64,000 bases of DNA from Dendrocalamus latiflorus (lineage: Eukaryota > Streptophyta > Magnoliopsida > Poales > Poaceae): assembly GCA_017311315.1 (NCBI GenBank), contig CM029671.1:22814565-22878564 (forward strand), given 5' to 3'. The notes beneath the pieces were generated by a model. That model saw only the letters and a program-made list of their open reading frames with translations, was not told the origin of the DNA and did not search any database. Below, one piece after another: positions 34,003-46,181 of this stretch. Positions within the stretch are counted from its first letter, which is position 1. Each line of letters opens with the position of its first letter. The translations under genes were made by a program, and so were the position numbers.

Positions 34003-36342
34003 TTCCCCCGCAGTCACAACGGGAGCGTCGCAGACGGTGAGACTGGAGAAGAAGCCGAAGAGCTAACATCCCCCCGCAGTCATAACCGTTGATGCGGCGC
34101 GTATGCTATGACTGGAGCAGGAACCGACGAGTAGCTCAAGCAAGACGGTAGCCCTTTGTGCCGATGTCGAGGTAGCCGAACGCGAGGGCGGAGTAGTCGT
34201 GGTCGAGGATGCCGTGCTGGAGATGACCGTGGTCGACGTAGTCGTGGTCGGGTTACCGATGTCGAGACGGTCGCGCATGAAGCCGCAGGCGCAAAAGAGG
34301 CGCCATGGTGATGACGGAGACGCGTCGAGGCAGTCGTCGTGGAAGGGGGGCGATGCCGAGGTCGACACAGTCAGGGCCGTCGAGGATGTAGGCGAAAAAC
34401 GGCGATGCAATCGAGGCAGACGAGACGGGAACGGGAGGGTCGATGCCGAAGTCGATGCAGTCAAGCCGCTAGAGCCGAGGCGTGTGCCAGGTTTGCCAGA
34501 CCCGGCAACGCGTCGGGGACGAAAGCACGCACCGGTGTTGCCAGTACCGGACGTACAAGGGAGAGGGCCCCAACCAGGCGTGGTTGTGCTGGACGAAGAA
34601 GAAGTAGTGCGGGAGCGGACGCTCCGACCCGAAGGCGAGCAGTCCGGGCGGACGCTCTGGCGCGAAGGCGAGCAGTCCTGACGCAAGGTACGGCGGCGGC
34701 GGTAGCGCTCGATGTCGGCGATGAAGGCCTGATCAGTATGACGAAGACCATGTGCAGACAGCTAGCGCACAAAAGGTTGCGCAGCACAGTTGTCGATGCA
34801 CAGGGGACGGCGATGTAGATGCAACGGCGAGGGGACACACGTGCGGCGTTGCTGTGGCCCGAGGAGGCGACACAACAGCAGCCCTGTTGCTCGGAGAAGA
34901 TGCGCGTAGTACTCGACGACGGACGTCACGGGAGCCGGGTGGATCGCGCACAATCGGTTGATCAGACCGAGTACGCGCGAGGCGGGACGACGATGGAAGA
35001 AGACGGTGGAGGCGTCCCGATCTGTGGTGGCGATGACGAATCGGCGAGGAGGACGTGCGGACGGGGTGACCGAGACACGACGTGTGAAGGCGTCCCCTCG
35101 ACATCGCGTGCCCGGCTTGGCCGCACAGTCGAAGAGGTAGAGGCCGGTGTAGTCGACGCCGATGTCGGAGTAGATACATGCGAGGTCGACGGGCGGTGGG
35201 CGACTCAACCCCGATCAGTGATCGGGAAAAAAGGAAAGATACAGGAGCAGCAGTGGATCCTCCGTGTGCAACTCACCGGGTACACCTAGCCTTATACCCT
35301 TTTTTGTTTTTGTTTTTGTTTTTTGGTTGTTGGTTAGCTTCTAAGGGAAGCTACCCTCACCATCTCCTCTGCCGACACCAACCCACACGGATCTTGGCGT
35401 CGCGGCGAGGTCTCTGACGACGAGAGCCCACCGCCCCGCCCGTGCGAGCGCGATCGAACGCCATGGCCGCCAGGGTGGCGGAGGGGCGGCGATTGAGGCG
35501 GTCTCCGCCCGTGGAGATGCGGCGGCAGCGGGAGCGGCGGCGGGAGCGCGAGCAGCCGCGGTGCGGACGGTGACCACTCAGGCGTCAGCGACCGGCTGGG
35601 GTGGAGGCCAACGACGGCGGCAACGTGGTCCGGCGGGGCGGAGGCCGAGGCAGCGGAGGGGCGCGTGCGGAGGGGCGAGGCGGGCTCCAAGCGACGGCCC
35701 CAGGCGGAGGATCTCCTCAGGTGGCGGATCTGACGAAGCACCATCCGGCGGAGGAAACTAAAGCGGGAGACGGCGACTGGGCTCCAAGGGTGGCGGCGCG
35801 GGCGCGACCGCCGGATCTGGTGGCGGGAGGTGGTCTCCGAGCGGCGGACAGCGGTGGAAGACGACGGCGTCGGAGCTGCGGAGGAGGGAGGCCACGGGGA
35901 AGGCTGCTCGAGCGCCGCGGTTCGGAGGTCGCGCACGGCGCAACGTCCGTCGTCGCCCGCCGCCGCCTCCAGATCCGCCGCCGGCGTGGGGCGCGCGTTC
36001 TAGCCCAGCCGCCACCATGGCGGCTCAGCGACGGGGCGCGGCCTAGCCCGGCCGCCTCCACGACGGCGCAGACGGGGCGTAGCCCAGCCGCCTCCACGGC
36101 GGGGCAGATCTGGAGGAGGGTGGCGACAACGGCCCAGCGATGAGGGTGATTGCGACGAGGTAGGCCCGATCTGCTGCGTGACGGATCTGCTGCGTGAACG
36201 ACGACGACGGCGGCGGCCGGATCAATAGGATCAGCCGCCTAAACGGTGGCGCTGCCCCCGGCGGAGATAGATCTCCCCGGGGGCGCGCGGTGCGGAAGCG
36301 AGCGGCGGCTAGGGTTAGGATAAACCTAGACGTCTGATACCA

Positions 36343-36489
36343 TGAAGGAAGATAGAATTGGGTGGAATTAGATGTATTGCATTGACCCTCTTGGGCGGTA
36401 TATATAGAGGTATAAGACTTGGGGGGCAAGATGGTACAAGGGATTGTAATCCCCATGGACTCTATCCTACCATATATTGTTTTCTAACA
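36343..36489 (-). repeat. LTR (5' LTR in element orientation), 147 bp
   Basis: Minus-strand 5' LTR, followed directly by the TGGTATCAGA primer-binding site at 36342 and below. Confidence 0.85.
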
Positions 36490-36494
36490 AGTAG

Positions 36495-38802
36495 TAATGA
36501 AATGATGCTCCAGGGAAGAGGAGAGAAGCACCACGATGAGGAATACCACCCAAAATTGATTATTTTTTTTAAAAAAAGAAGATTGTGAATTTATTCTTCA
36601 CAAACCCGGTTAGAAAATTCAACTATCTAACACTAGTATAAGGGCAATCCCCAAGACCCCAACCCTCGACCTTTGCCATAACTAAAAATGCTACCACGTT
36701 AGATTTTGGCTGAGGTAGAGATCGAAGAGAGAAGACGTACGTGTCTCATGCACAGCATGTTGTCTTCACACCATCCAAGGGAAATATATGTAGTTCGAGC
36801 GGTGTTATGTAGACAATTGTCTAGATGTGTGGAAAGCACTTAATTTAGTGGACCCAAATTATAACAGCTCACATTAAAGAAATAGTCCATATAAGTATAA
36901 TTCAAACTTAGCCACGACCACCACCCCGCGCAATGCCAAGCACCGCTTGACCCCTCGCCATGCCGTAAGTCACCCAAAGTGTCTCAGTTCACCTCCCCCA
37001 CAAACCCACCCTCACTGGAGCCAGAGCTGTATCGACATGCGAGACGTGATCCATAGCCTAAGTAGACGAAGACCGTGCGAAGCTTCCTGTCGTCGAGCTA
37101 GGCACGCGAATGAATCCAACTCCTGTACGTATAGATGCAACGAAGATCGAAGCTAAGTGTTATTTTCCATCTTCATGTATTATCAAAGGTCCAACATATA
37201 TACATATGTAAGAGGAAATCAACAAGCAAAAAATTAGGGAAGCCGTATGCACGTAAAGATTTCTATCTGCATGCATGCATGTTTACTCGAATAAAAAGGA
37301 GAAGCTGATCCTGATTGATCTCATGCATGTAAACATCGATGACAATTCTAGGAAAAATCAAAGTTGTGAAACATATATTGTTGGTGAGTGTGAATGTAGA
37401 ATAAATCTTGTCTAAGAATAATAAAATTAGCAAATTAAAAAAAGAGTCTGTGTCAAGTATAATCCAAAATAAGTAAAATTTGGGAAAGAAAACAAAAACT
37501 AGTTATTTGATTTCCATACAAACTCCAAAGTAAATTCACAAAAAAACAAAATATATTTATTATATACTAAAAGTCGATCATATGAGTTTTACATTTGCTA
37601 AAAAGTAGAAATAAGCTATAAATAATAAAAAAGAAAACATTTGTTTCTTGATTTAGTGAACCCTTATTATAGTCAGTAAAGGATCATTAGTGGATGTCAT
37701 AGATAAAATAAAAATCTTATAAGACAAGATTACCAATCACAGATTCTAGATGAACGTAATAAATAAAAAGAATCCTAGATGATCCGCACTAAAATTCACA
37801 TACGAGAGAAAAAGAAAGATATTGACGTGCAAAACAAATGAGTAAATGACATGCATAAGAAAAAAAAAGAAAAAATGGCACCCGACAAGGAAAAAAGAGA
37901 AATAAAAAAGATAAGATCTATTCTACATGCACACTTACCAACAATGTGTGTTTCATAAACTTTATTTTTATTCTAGAATTAACATCGATGTGGTAGATTC
38001 TAATTTAAGTTGAACTATATCAACCGTTGGATGTTATCTATTATACAATAAAAGCATAGAATGATTGTTATATCAACTGACTGAAAAGAGAAAAACCATA
38101 AAAATTCTCCCAGAAATAAAAAGAAACATCTTCCCTTTAGTTTGGTGTACTCTAATTATGTGTAGCAATCCATAACAAATGAATGTTACTTAATAAATGA
38201 TAATAATTGCTAGAAATTCTAAAAAAATGTATCTAACTCTTAATTAGGTGGACCCTTCTTATGATTAATAAATCATAACCAATAATTTTTCTTCATCTAT
38301 GAAAGTGCGTATGAAATTGATTTACACCGTGCTATGTATGCATGTATAGTTAGGGAACTCTTGTATGAAATTAAGATGTGAGATGCTAGAGATACAATTG
38401 AACTCAAGTGATCCATGCATATAAACAAATTTGCCTATAATATCCATTATAATTTGCATTTTTTTATTGTATTAATATGGAAACAACTATTGTCTCTATT
38501 ATTGGAGATGCCGATTAAAAATTATAAAGAACAAGTATTTCCTCCCAAAAATATGATCTATATCCTTTGTTTAAACATATACTACTTATACATTAATATC
38601 ATAAATGAAATTAATTATATAAATATGGAAATTAAATCAAATTGATAACACTCTAAGCTTCTAAAATTTTAATTCTTTCATGTGATTTGTAACCTTTTAT
38701 TTTTCTATTGTATTTTCTTTGTTATAATCACATATGTGCCGCTAAATCAATTAAATATACTCTAAGAATGATACCTGTGCGGGTGCACGACCACCATGCT
38801 AA
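36495..38802 (+). mobile_element. AT-rich region ending in a Helitron-like 3' terminus
   Basis: At 38776-38787 GTGC-GGGT-GCAC forms a perfect short hairpin, followed after about eleven bases by CTAA (38799-38802) and a host T, which fits a Helitron 3' end. The 5' boundary was not found; it may lie anywhere in the AT-rich DNA from about 36600. 37440-38300 holds degenerate repeats with AAAAAGAAAMAT and TTWGGTGGACYCTWMTTATG words. No coding sequence is visible. Confidence 0.35.
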
Positions 38803-38803
38803 T

Positions 38804-39351
38804 TTAACATAATAGTCATACCATTTACAATATTTTGTTCACCAGTCTAAACGCTCATTCTACTACCCTCCAAAACTTATTTTTGCTAAAGCTACTAGAA
38901 GAGTTCCAGCAACCATAAATTTAGTTATTTTTGTAGGAACCATAAATTTAGTTGATCTTGTATACATGCTATATAAATGTGTTCGTGGTCTATTGTAACC
39001 CAAACTTAATTTTACATAAGAAACCGACACCATTGAAAACAAATTGATCCATTTGCAGTCAGAAAGTTATCGAAATGTGGCCGTAGCAATTACCATTTTT
39101 GAAATCAAATGGTAGAAGGGAACGGAAGCAGCGGCCGGTTCACCAGGGAAGCACAGGTTCACGTAAAAGCAACCGCTCCCCGCCACCGCACCCAGAAACT
39201 ACCTCTCTCCTCCCCGTCTCCCTCTCCCTCGCTCCCCTGTCCCTTTTTATCTCCCGATCTCTCACATTTTGGAAAGGAGAGAGGGGCCATTCTTCGGAAC
39301 CAAGAAAAGAAGAGAACCGGGAGGAGAGGGGAGAGAGGAAGAGGGGAGAAG
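38804..39351 (+). promoter_or_regulatory. Promoter and leader region of alpha-tubulin
   Basis: The last ~180 bases before the ATG are strongly CT-rich then AG-rich (CTCTCTCCTCCCCGTCTCC at about 39200; GAGAGAGGAAGAGG before the ATG), as in leaders of grass housekeeping genes. A TATAAAT at 38972-38978 is about 375 bases from the ATG, rather far for the core promoter unless the leader is long. Confidence 0.4.
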
Positions 39352-42249
39352 ATGAGAGAGATCATAAGCATCCACATCGGCCAGGCCGGGATCCAGGTCG
39401 GCAACGCCTGCTGGGAGCTCTACTGCCTCGAGCACGGCATCGAGCCTGATGGCACCATGCCCAGGTGATCCTTGTTGATCCAGAGATACATTCTGTTATA
39501 ATTTCGTGAGGCACTTCTATCGTGCGCTCCCGGTTCTTTATCTACGAACTCCGGTTGAATTGCCTCCAAATTATTGTTTCTTTGTGGTTTTTTGGGGTTA
39601 TCTTTCTTGTTCTTTCTCGCGAAAAATTTTGCTACGGCGGAGCGAACGATGGGGGAAGGGTTTAGCTTTGTTGGAACTTTCGTGGCAATTCGATAAATCT
39701 GTTCTGTTCTTTGCTTGCTTGCCATCCAAAATCTGTTCTGTTTTTTGCTTATTTTGTTTGTTTCTCTTTTACTTTTCGTTTGGGATTTGCGACGGGGTTT
39801 TGTGGGAAGTGTTGTATGTTTTTGGTTGGTACATCCTTTTGCGGGTTGTTAAGAGATCGCAAGAACAGGACAAGATGCGCGACGTTTCTAATTAAGAGTT
39901 TGCCGTAGTCTTATGTACTATTTCATTTTAGTTTTTATAAGCCGCTTTTGTATAGGAAATGCCCTTTTGATGATATATAGCTTTTAAAGGAAATCTCTTT
40001 TTACGGAGTGTATAGTGATTTTATTTATATTAATCAAAATTACATGTGAGTATCTCTTTATAAACGGAGTCTTTTGTATACATTGTATTGTTTGATCTTG
40101 GTGCAGCGATACCTCAGTTGGCGTCGCACACGATGCTTTCAACACGTTCTTCAGTGAGACCGGTGCGGGCAAGCACGTGCCGAGGGCCATCTTTGTCGAC
40201 CTTGAGCCCACTGTCATCGATGAGGTGCGCACCGGCTCCTACCGCCAGCTCTTCCACCCAGAGCAGCTCATCTCTGGGAAGGAGGATGCCGCCAACAACT
40301 TTGCTCGTGGCCACTACACTGGTAATTCAGCTTAGCTTTCCATGAATGTCATTGGAGTCTTATGCTATTGTGACCGTGAATGTGCCTGGTTCATGATTAT
40401 GTTTGTGGAATGCAGTTGGAAAGGAGATTGTAGACCTATGCCTGGACCGTGTGCGCAAGTTGGCAGACAACTGTACTGGGCTGCAGGGATTCTTGGTGTT
40501 CAATGCTGTTGGTGGTGGAACTGGATCAGGACTTGGTTCCTTGCTGTTGGAGCGTCTCTCGGTTGATTACGGGAAGAAGTCTAAGCTTGGATTCACCATT
40601 TATCCTTCCCCACAGGTATAACTTGCTCACGAATCTTTGTCTTACTGACATGGTATCTTTGATTTCAGAATAATCTCTGTATAATTTAATCTGATCTAGG
40701 CCTGTGTTCTTTCTGAGAGGACATTGGCTTGACTATCTGAGAAATAAATTGAAAATGCATGAAGCTAGGTCCTCAATCCGTTTTTGGATAATTTATATAG
40801 AATATTTAAATAATTGAAGTGCTAAGGCTGGTGTAGAATTATTTATTTAGAGCTTTGATTAGATATGGATGATATATCATTAATTAGGCATTATTATTCT
40901 AGCTCTTGTTAATTGGGCAATGCAGATATGTATTTTTGGATCGGCCTAGCATTCTTCTACGTGGACTAAACAAACTGCTGGTCTGTCTGGTGGGGATCCA
41001 CCTATATTTGCTTAAGATTATTACCAATACAAAATATTCTTATGTTATGCATCTTCTTTAGTAAACTTTCACGGACTACTGGCCTTCTTTATGAAGTTTG
41101 TAAATCATACACTGCACATGAGCCAACATTATCCCATAGTACTGCACCCACCTGTCCATGTCATGTGGGCCATTCAGCTTGTTCATGTGAGTAGGTTATG
41201 AGCATCTTAGCTGTCGTGGGGACAATGTGGGTAGAGATGTTGTTCGATTATTTTCAGTTCCTTCAGCCTATCATTTTCTTTTCATCTTACGCCACTCTGG
41301 ATTGCAGGTCTCAACAGCAGTTGTAGAGCCATACAACAGTGTCCTTTCCACCCACTCCTTGCTTGAGCACACCGACGTTGCAGTCCTCCTAGACAATGAG
41401 GCTATCTATGACATCTGCCGGAGGTCCCTTGACATCGAGAGGCCAACCTACACCAACTTGAACAGGCTGATCTCACAGATCATATCTTCACTTACCACCT
41501 CGCTGAGATTTGATGGTGCTATCAATGTAGATGTCACTGAGTTCCAGACCAACCTTGTCCCGTACCCACGTATCCATTTCATGCTTTCATCCTATGCCCC
41601 TGTTATCTCCGCTGAGAAGGCTTACCATGAGCAGCTATCAGTGCCTGAAATCACCAATGCTGTCTTTGAGCCCTCAAGCATGATGGCCAAGTGTGACCCA
41701 AGGCACGGGAAATATATGGCTTGCTGCTTGATGTACCGTGGTGATGTTGTTCCCAAGGATGTCAATGCTGCAGTTGCAACCATCAAGACCAAGAGAACTG
41801 TCCAGTTTGTCGACTGGTAAGCTGCCTTTATCACAACATCAGTTGCACTTATTTTATGTTATCACAAGCACCTATCCACTTAATTGTTGACACTTGATTG
41901 GCTAACTAACCGATTTATGCTGACGCCACAAAGGTGTCCTACTGGATTCAAGTGTGGCATCAACTACCAGCCACCCTCTGTTGTCCCTGGAGGCGACCTG
42001 GCAAAGGTTCAGCGTGCCGTGTGCATGATCAGCAACAACACTGCTGTTGCTGAGGTATTCTCGCGCATCGACCACAAGTTCGACTTGATGTACGCAAAGC
42101 GTGCATTCGTGCACTGGTATGTTGGTGAGGGTATGGAAGAGGGTGAATTCTCAGAAGCCCGTGAGGACTTGGCTGCTCTTGAGAAGGACTACGAGGAAGT
42201 TGGTGCGGAGGGCGCAGACGAAGAGGGTGATGAGGGAGAAGACTATTGA
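39352..42249 (+). CDS. TUBA: Alpha-tubulin, five exons, complete
   Basis: Exons 39352-39464, 40107-40321, 40416-40615, 41308-41816 and 41934-42249 join at GT/AG sites to 450 residues, the normal family length. It forms the alpha subunit of microtubules with beta-tubulin. Visible landmarks: MREIISIHIGQAGIQVGNAC at the N-terminus, the GTP-binding GGGTGSG loop (about 142-148), the catalytic-loop region GDLAKVQRAVCMISN, and the acidic tail ending EGEDY with C-terminal Tyr, so it can be detyrosinated. Residue 40 is Thr (MPSDTS) instead of the acetylated Lys of most alpha-tubulins. The start MREI rather than MREC and the 'EPDGTMPSDT' stretch match a known grass subclass. No lesions were seen. Confidence 0.97.
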
Positions 42250-43390
42250 GTAGCTGGTTAAGAAGTAGTTCGCTGGTTAATGATTTGCTTGTTCAGTATA
42301 CTCTGTATGGTTCCATTGCATTGCATATTGCAGTTTTGTGTGTTTCCTTTTTGTACCATTCTAAATTGTTGTTAGCCCCCGGTTGGCCATGATTGTTCAT
42401 ATCTTCCCATTTTGGTTAGCATTGCTACTCGTCCCAAGTTTGCTGTATATGCTATTCTGAGCTGAATTGCAAATATTTTATGCCCTCTAATGCCATGTAA
42501 GTATGCGTATTTTCTTTTGTTTTCTCTGCATAGTATACATGTTTACTCCCTTTTTGTGTCTGAAACGCTGAAACGGGGAAACACTGAAAAGTTGGCATCT
42601 CACAGCCACTGTATTGCTTCTAAGTTTGGTTCTAAGATCATTAACCATCAGTCACCGCAGCTTTGTTTTGGCTGGTTCAAGTGCCGTTACCACCTCTGAG
42701 CTGCATCGTGCTTTAGCAACTTGCAATATGGATCGAGTTTAAAAAAATTGCAATTTGGATCTATGTGCACAAGACAGGATGGAAGCATGTGGTTCATGAT
42801 CTTCATTTGGCACATAAGGCAAGAGATGGCTGGAGATATTCCCATGGTTTGTCCAATTGCGGTGTCCACATGTTCATGGGCTAAGCCGCTAAGGTGACAA
42901 GTTGGAAGTGTTTGGCATGTCTTAACGGTTTCTAAAATGGATTTTGGCTTTTGCTATAAAATCTAACTTTCAAACGAAGTATTTTCTTAAGACAGGATCT
43001 ACAAGTTAATTGTAGTATACGTTAAAAACCCAACATCTATATCAACCAAAATTATAAGCAAGTATCTTTATCTCTGTAATATCTGTCGTAAACTGCTAAA
43101 ATTTAAAAATTTTAGTTAAAAATCATAAGGTACAGTCATATCAAACAGACCCTTTATCTGTACACAAGATAGGACAGAACGACCTGGCGCCAGTGTATGT
43201 GCGTTGGTGGGTAGGTAGCCCAATGATGCTTGAATACTCCCAATGAACAGTTGAAATTGTTTTGTCTTGTCTTGTTCTGGGTCTGAGGCTTTCCGGAACT
43301 AAGGTTGGTCCTGGTTCCCAGAATCGCTGATACAAATTTCCAATGGATTTTTAGCCGTTACATGGTAAAGGTCTCAAGTCATTGTACTCC
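42250..43390. other. Tubulin 3' UTR and intergenic DNA
   Basis: The first ~250 bases are the likely 3' UTR. After about 42900 the DNA is AT-rich and non-coding up to the LINE remnant. Confidence 0.4.
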
Positions 43391-44560
43391 GCACACACAT
43401 CGCCACCTACTCTGTGAACCTGCTCATCCAGCTGGCTGGCGACCAATCACCATGGTGGATCTCGTCGGTCTACAGGCCCTAGACAACGTCTCAAAGCCGG
43501 CCTTCCTTGAGGAACTAAGACAGTTCAGGATCTCGTTCCCAAGCCCCTGGTGCATCATAGGGGATTTCAACATGATCCTCAGCTTCAAAGACAAGAACAA
43601 CAACAATGTGCGCCGCGCTAATCTCGGCCGCTTCCGCTGGTTCGTGAGCGACCCACAGCTTACTGACGTCCACCTTAATGGTCGAGATTTCACTTGGAGT
43701 AATGGACGCGGCAACCCAACCATGTCAAGGCTTAACGGAGTGCTCACTCTTTCCTTTCGGCTCTAGCAACCGCTTCTTCAGACCACGCGTCTCTGCTCCT
43801 TGTCACCAACGCGTGCTTCACAACAAGGTGGATGCTTCCACTTTGACAAATACTGGGCTTCGCACGAGGACTTCCCTAGCATCGTCTCTGGCGGCTGGTC
43901 GCGTCCATGCCTTCCATGTACCCCTTTCCATCGGTTGGACTTTTTACTTCGAGCCACTGTGAGAGCTTTCCGGAGATGGAGCCACACTCATTTCGACAAT
44001 GTTTCTCTCCAGGTTCTTATGGCCGAAGAGATTATCTCCAGACTGGAGAGGGCACAAGACAAGCGCACGCTTTCACCCCAAGAAGCACAACTCATGAGGC
44101 TCCTCAAACACAGATTTCTTGCCCTGTGTTTGCTCAAAAGAACGTTGATCCGGCAGAGATCTCGGCTGATCTGGTTACGGGAAGGCGACACAAATACAAC
44201 TTACTTTCATTCTCACGTGAAATTCCGCAGTGAAAAGAACAAAATCACCTCACTATCCCGCAATGGAAGTACTTTCCACTCACACGAAGACATGGCCTTC
44301 CTACTGCACCAACATTTCGTTTCCATTCTGCAAACAGACGAGCAAGCCATAGTGGCGATCAGCCTTTAGGCGGTAGGGTTGCATTGACAAGACTTGAGTA
44401 GTCTGGAGCTTCCTTTCACTGAAAGTGAGGTCTTGCAAGCTATCAAGGCGCTCCTGGCTGAAAAGGCTCCGGGCCCAGACGGATTCACTGGGCTATTCTA
44501 TCAGAAGGCATGGCCAATCATCAAGCAAGATATCATGGATGTTGTACATGCATTCTTCTC
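43390..44560 (+). pseudogene. LINE (L1-type) retrotransposon, 5' part, degenerate
   Basis: Frame 43305-43766 shows the end of an endonuclease domain: WCIIGDFNMILSFKDK and GRDFTWSNGRGNPTMSRLN, the usual catalytic Asp/Asn and SRLD region. A frameshift follows; 43800-44369 gives the linker to RT (CFHFDKYWASHEDF, SRLIWLREGDTNTTYFH), and 44394-44572 the start of reverse transcriptase (AIKALLAEKAPGPDGFTGLF). It stops exactly where a Copia LTR begins at 44566 and resumes at 50992. The 5' end (ORF1) is missing. Non-functional. Confidence 0.85.
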
Positions 44561-44565
44561 TGGGG

Positions 44566-45019
44566 TGTTGGATTGATCTCGTCCATATGGCCCAACGGCC
44601 ATATGGCACCCCTTGACCGCGCCCTGATCGGGGGCGCCCAGCCCAATTGGCTGGTGGGCCCCTGTCGCCAGCGCCATATAAAAGAGAGGTGGGGGCCGGG
44701 GCGGCACGCACGACGAAGTTTACCGTGCCGCCACCTTCCCCACCAACAAACCCTAAACCCGATCTGAGGGGGCGCTCCAGCGACGGGAAACATCCACCGC
44801 CGCCAGACCACGCCACCGAGAACACGCCGCCACCAGGGAGACCCCGCTCCTTCTCCACCGAACGTCGCTGCCTAGCGCAGACTACCCCAACTAAAGGAGC
44901 GGGATGGCCGGGACATCGACGACTCCGGCGGCCGGCTTTGACGGTACCAATCACACCACTCTTCCTCTCCCCTCCTCTCTCGGATCTAAACCCCAAGCGC
45001 AAAAGAAGAACCGCTGACA
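44566..45019 (+). repeat. 5' LTR of the Copia element
   Basis: 454 bases, TGTTGGATT...CCGCTGACA. Contains a CATATAAAAGAG TATA-type box at about 44675. Differs from the 3' LTR at two positions. Confidence 0.95.
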
Positions 45020-45020
45020 A

Positions 45021-45032
45021 TGGTATCAGAGC
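45021..45032 (+). promoter_or_regulatory. Primer-binding site of the Copia element
   Basis: TGGTATCAGAGC, one base after the 5' LTR, the standard plant Copia site for initiator-Met tRNA. Confidence 0.93.
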
Positions 45033-46181
45033 CTGTAAAGTCCCAAGATCCCGAACCCTAAATCCCCAATTGAAACCTTGGCTCGGCAGCAATTCAAAAA
45101 AAAAGGGAAAAGGGGAGGGGATTGGGCAGACCGTGGGCGCCGCCGCCGCACCCCTGCGGTTGCCGTGCGCCGCCGGTACAGCTCGCCGCTGCCGCGCCGC
45201 TCCGGGGTCCGCCGCTGCCGACGCCTTGGCGCCGCCGCCTTGCCGTGGCCGCTCCGCATGCGTAGCCCCGCCAGAGGGCGGCGGCGCCACCCGAGCACGG
45301 GCTTCGCCGCGCCGCTCCGTCGCGCGCCCGGTCGCCGCCGCTTCCCCCTCGGGGCCGCCGCTCCGTGGCGCGCGCGCCCGCCGCTTCCATGCGCCGCCGC
45401 CGCCTCCGCCCTGATCCGGTTTTCCCGGGGCTCTTGGCACTTTTGCCCTAGGGTTAGGGTTTTGGGGAGGGGGCGCTGTTTTGTTCCCGCGATTTTTTCT
45501 CCTGGCCGTTGATTCCTGATGGGCGGCCGATATTTCAAGGGGCCAGTTGGGCCGGCGCGGTTTTTGGGCCGCGGAAAGAGGCTGCTGGGCAAGCCGAATT
45601 GGCCATATGGGCCAAGGGAGTGCTGAGCGCGCGCCGGCTGGGCCGGCCGCGCGGGTTGGGCCAAAAATGGCCATTTGCACAGAAATTTTGCTAAATGTTT
45701 TTTATTGTGTTTTCAGAAGCATTTGTGAATGAATTTAATTGAAAATTGATCCAAAATCTCTGTAATTTTTTGCACCAACGTGCTAATTTTTCCAGAGATT
45801 AAATGTGAACAGTTTAATGCTTCTGAATAATGAATTATTTTGAATAATTTATTGTTTCCGCTGCAAAATTTAATGTTAATTGATTTTCATTATTAAATTC
45901 GAACCAACGGGAGAATTTAATTTTGGAAAATAGAAATAAATCCCAGATAATTATGATATTGTTATTTTCTGACCAACGTTGATAATAACAGTATTATAAT
46001 TTTTAATTGATGATTTTTATGCATTATTTCTATTTCTGCCCAACGGTGATGTAGATTTAATGTATAGATAAAATTGATTTAATTGTATGTCGTATTTTTG
46101 ACCAACGTTGGAAATAAGGCATATAATTTTGCTGTTACATTCTCACTTTATTTGAAATATTTTTCAGGCGGATACAACTTG

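Larger units (their letters stand above)
33856..36489 (-). mobile_element. 2.6-kb non-autonomous LTR retrotransposon with 147-bp LTRs
   Basis: Direct repeats 33856-34002 and 36343-36489 differ at about five of 147 positions, are flanked by AGTAG (33851-33855 and 36490-36494), and have TG...CA ends. On the minus strand the LTR starting TGTTAGAAAACAATATATGG is followed at 36342-36331 by TGGTATCAGACG, a primer-binding site for initiator-Met tRNA, and CTGCGGGGGAA (34013-34003) before the other LTR is the polypurine tract. The element is therefore in minus orientation. The 2.34-kb interior is very GC-rich, has open frames on both strands but no gag, protease, integrase or RT motif. It may be captured host DNA and must borrow proteins from an autonomous, probably Copia-type, relative. 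Confidence 0.85.

Noticed and set aside
34199..36143. Several 120-200 codon frames on both strands inside the small LTR element
   Set aside because: GC-rich, overlapping on both strands, low-complexity Arg/Pro/Gly, no retroelement or host domain.
38972..38978. TATAAAT as the tubulin core promoter
   Set aside because: About 375 bases before the ATG and not supported by other promoter signals; the CT-rich leader nearer the ATG is a better guide.
44493..45680. 395-codon minus-strand frame over the Copia 5' LTR and leader
   Set aside because: Antisense to the LTR, GC-driven, no domain, and a matching piece recurs over the 3' LTR.
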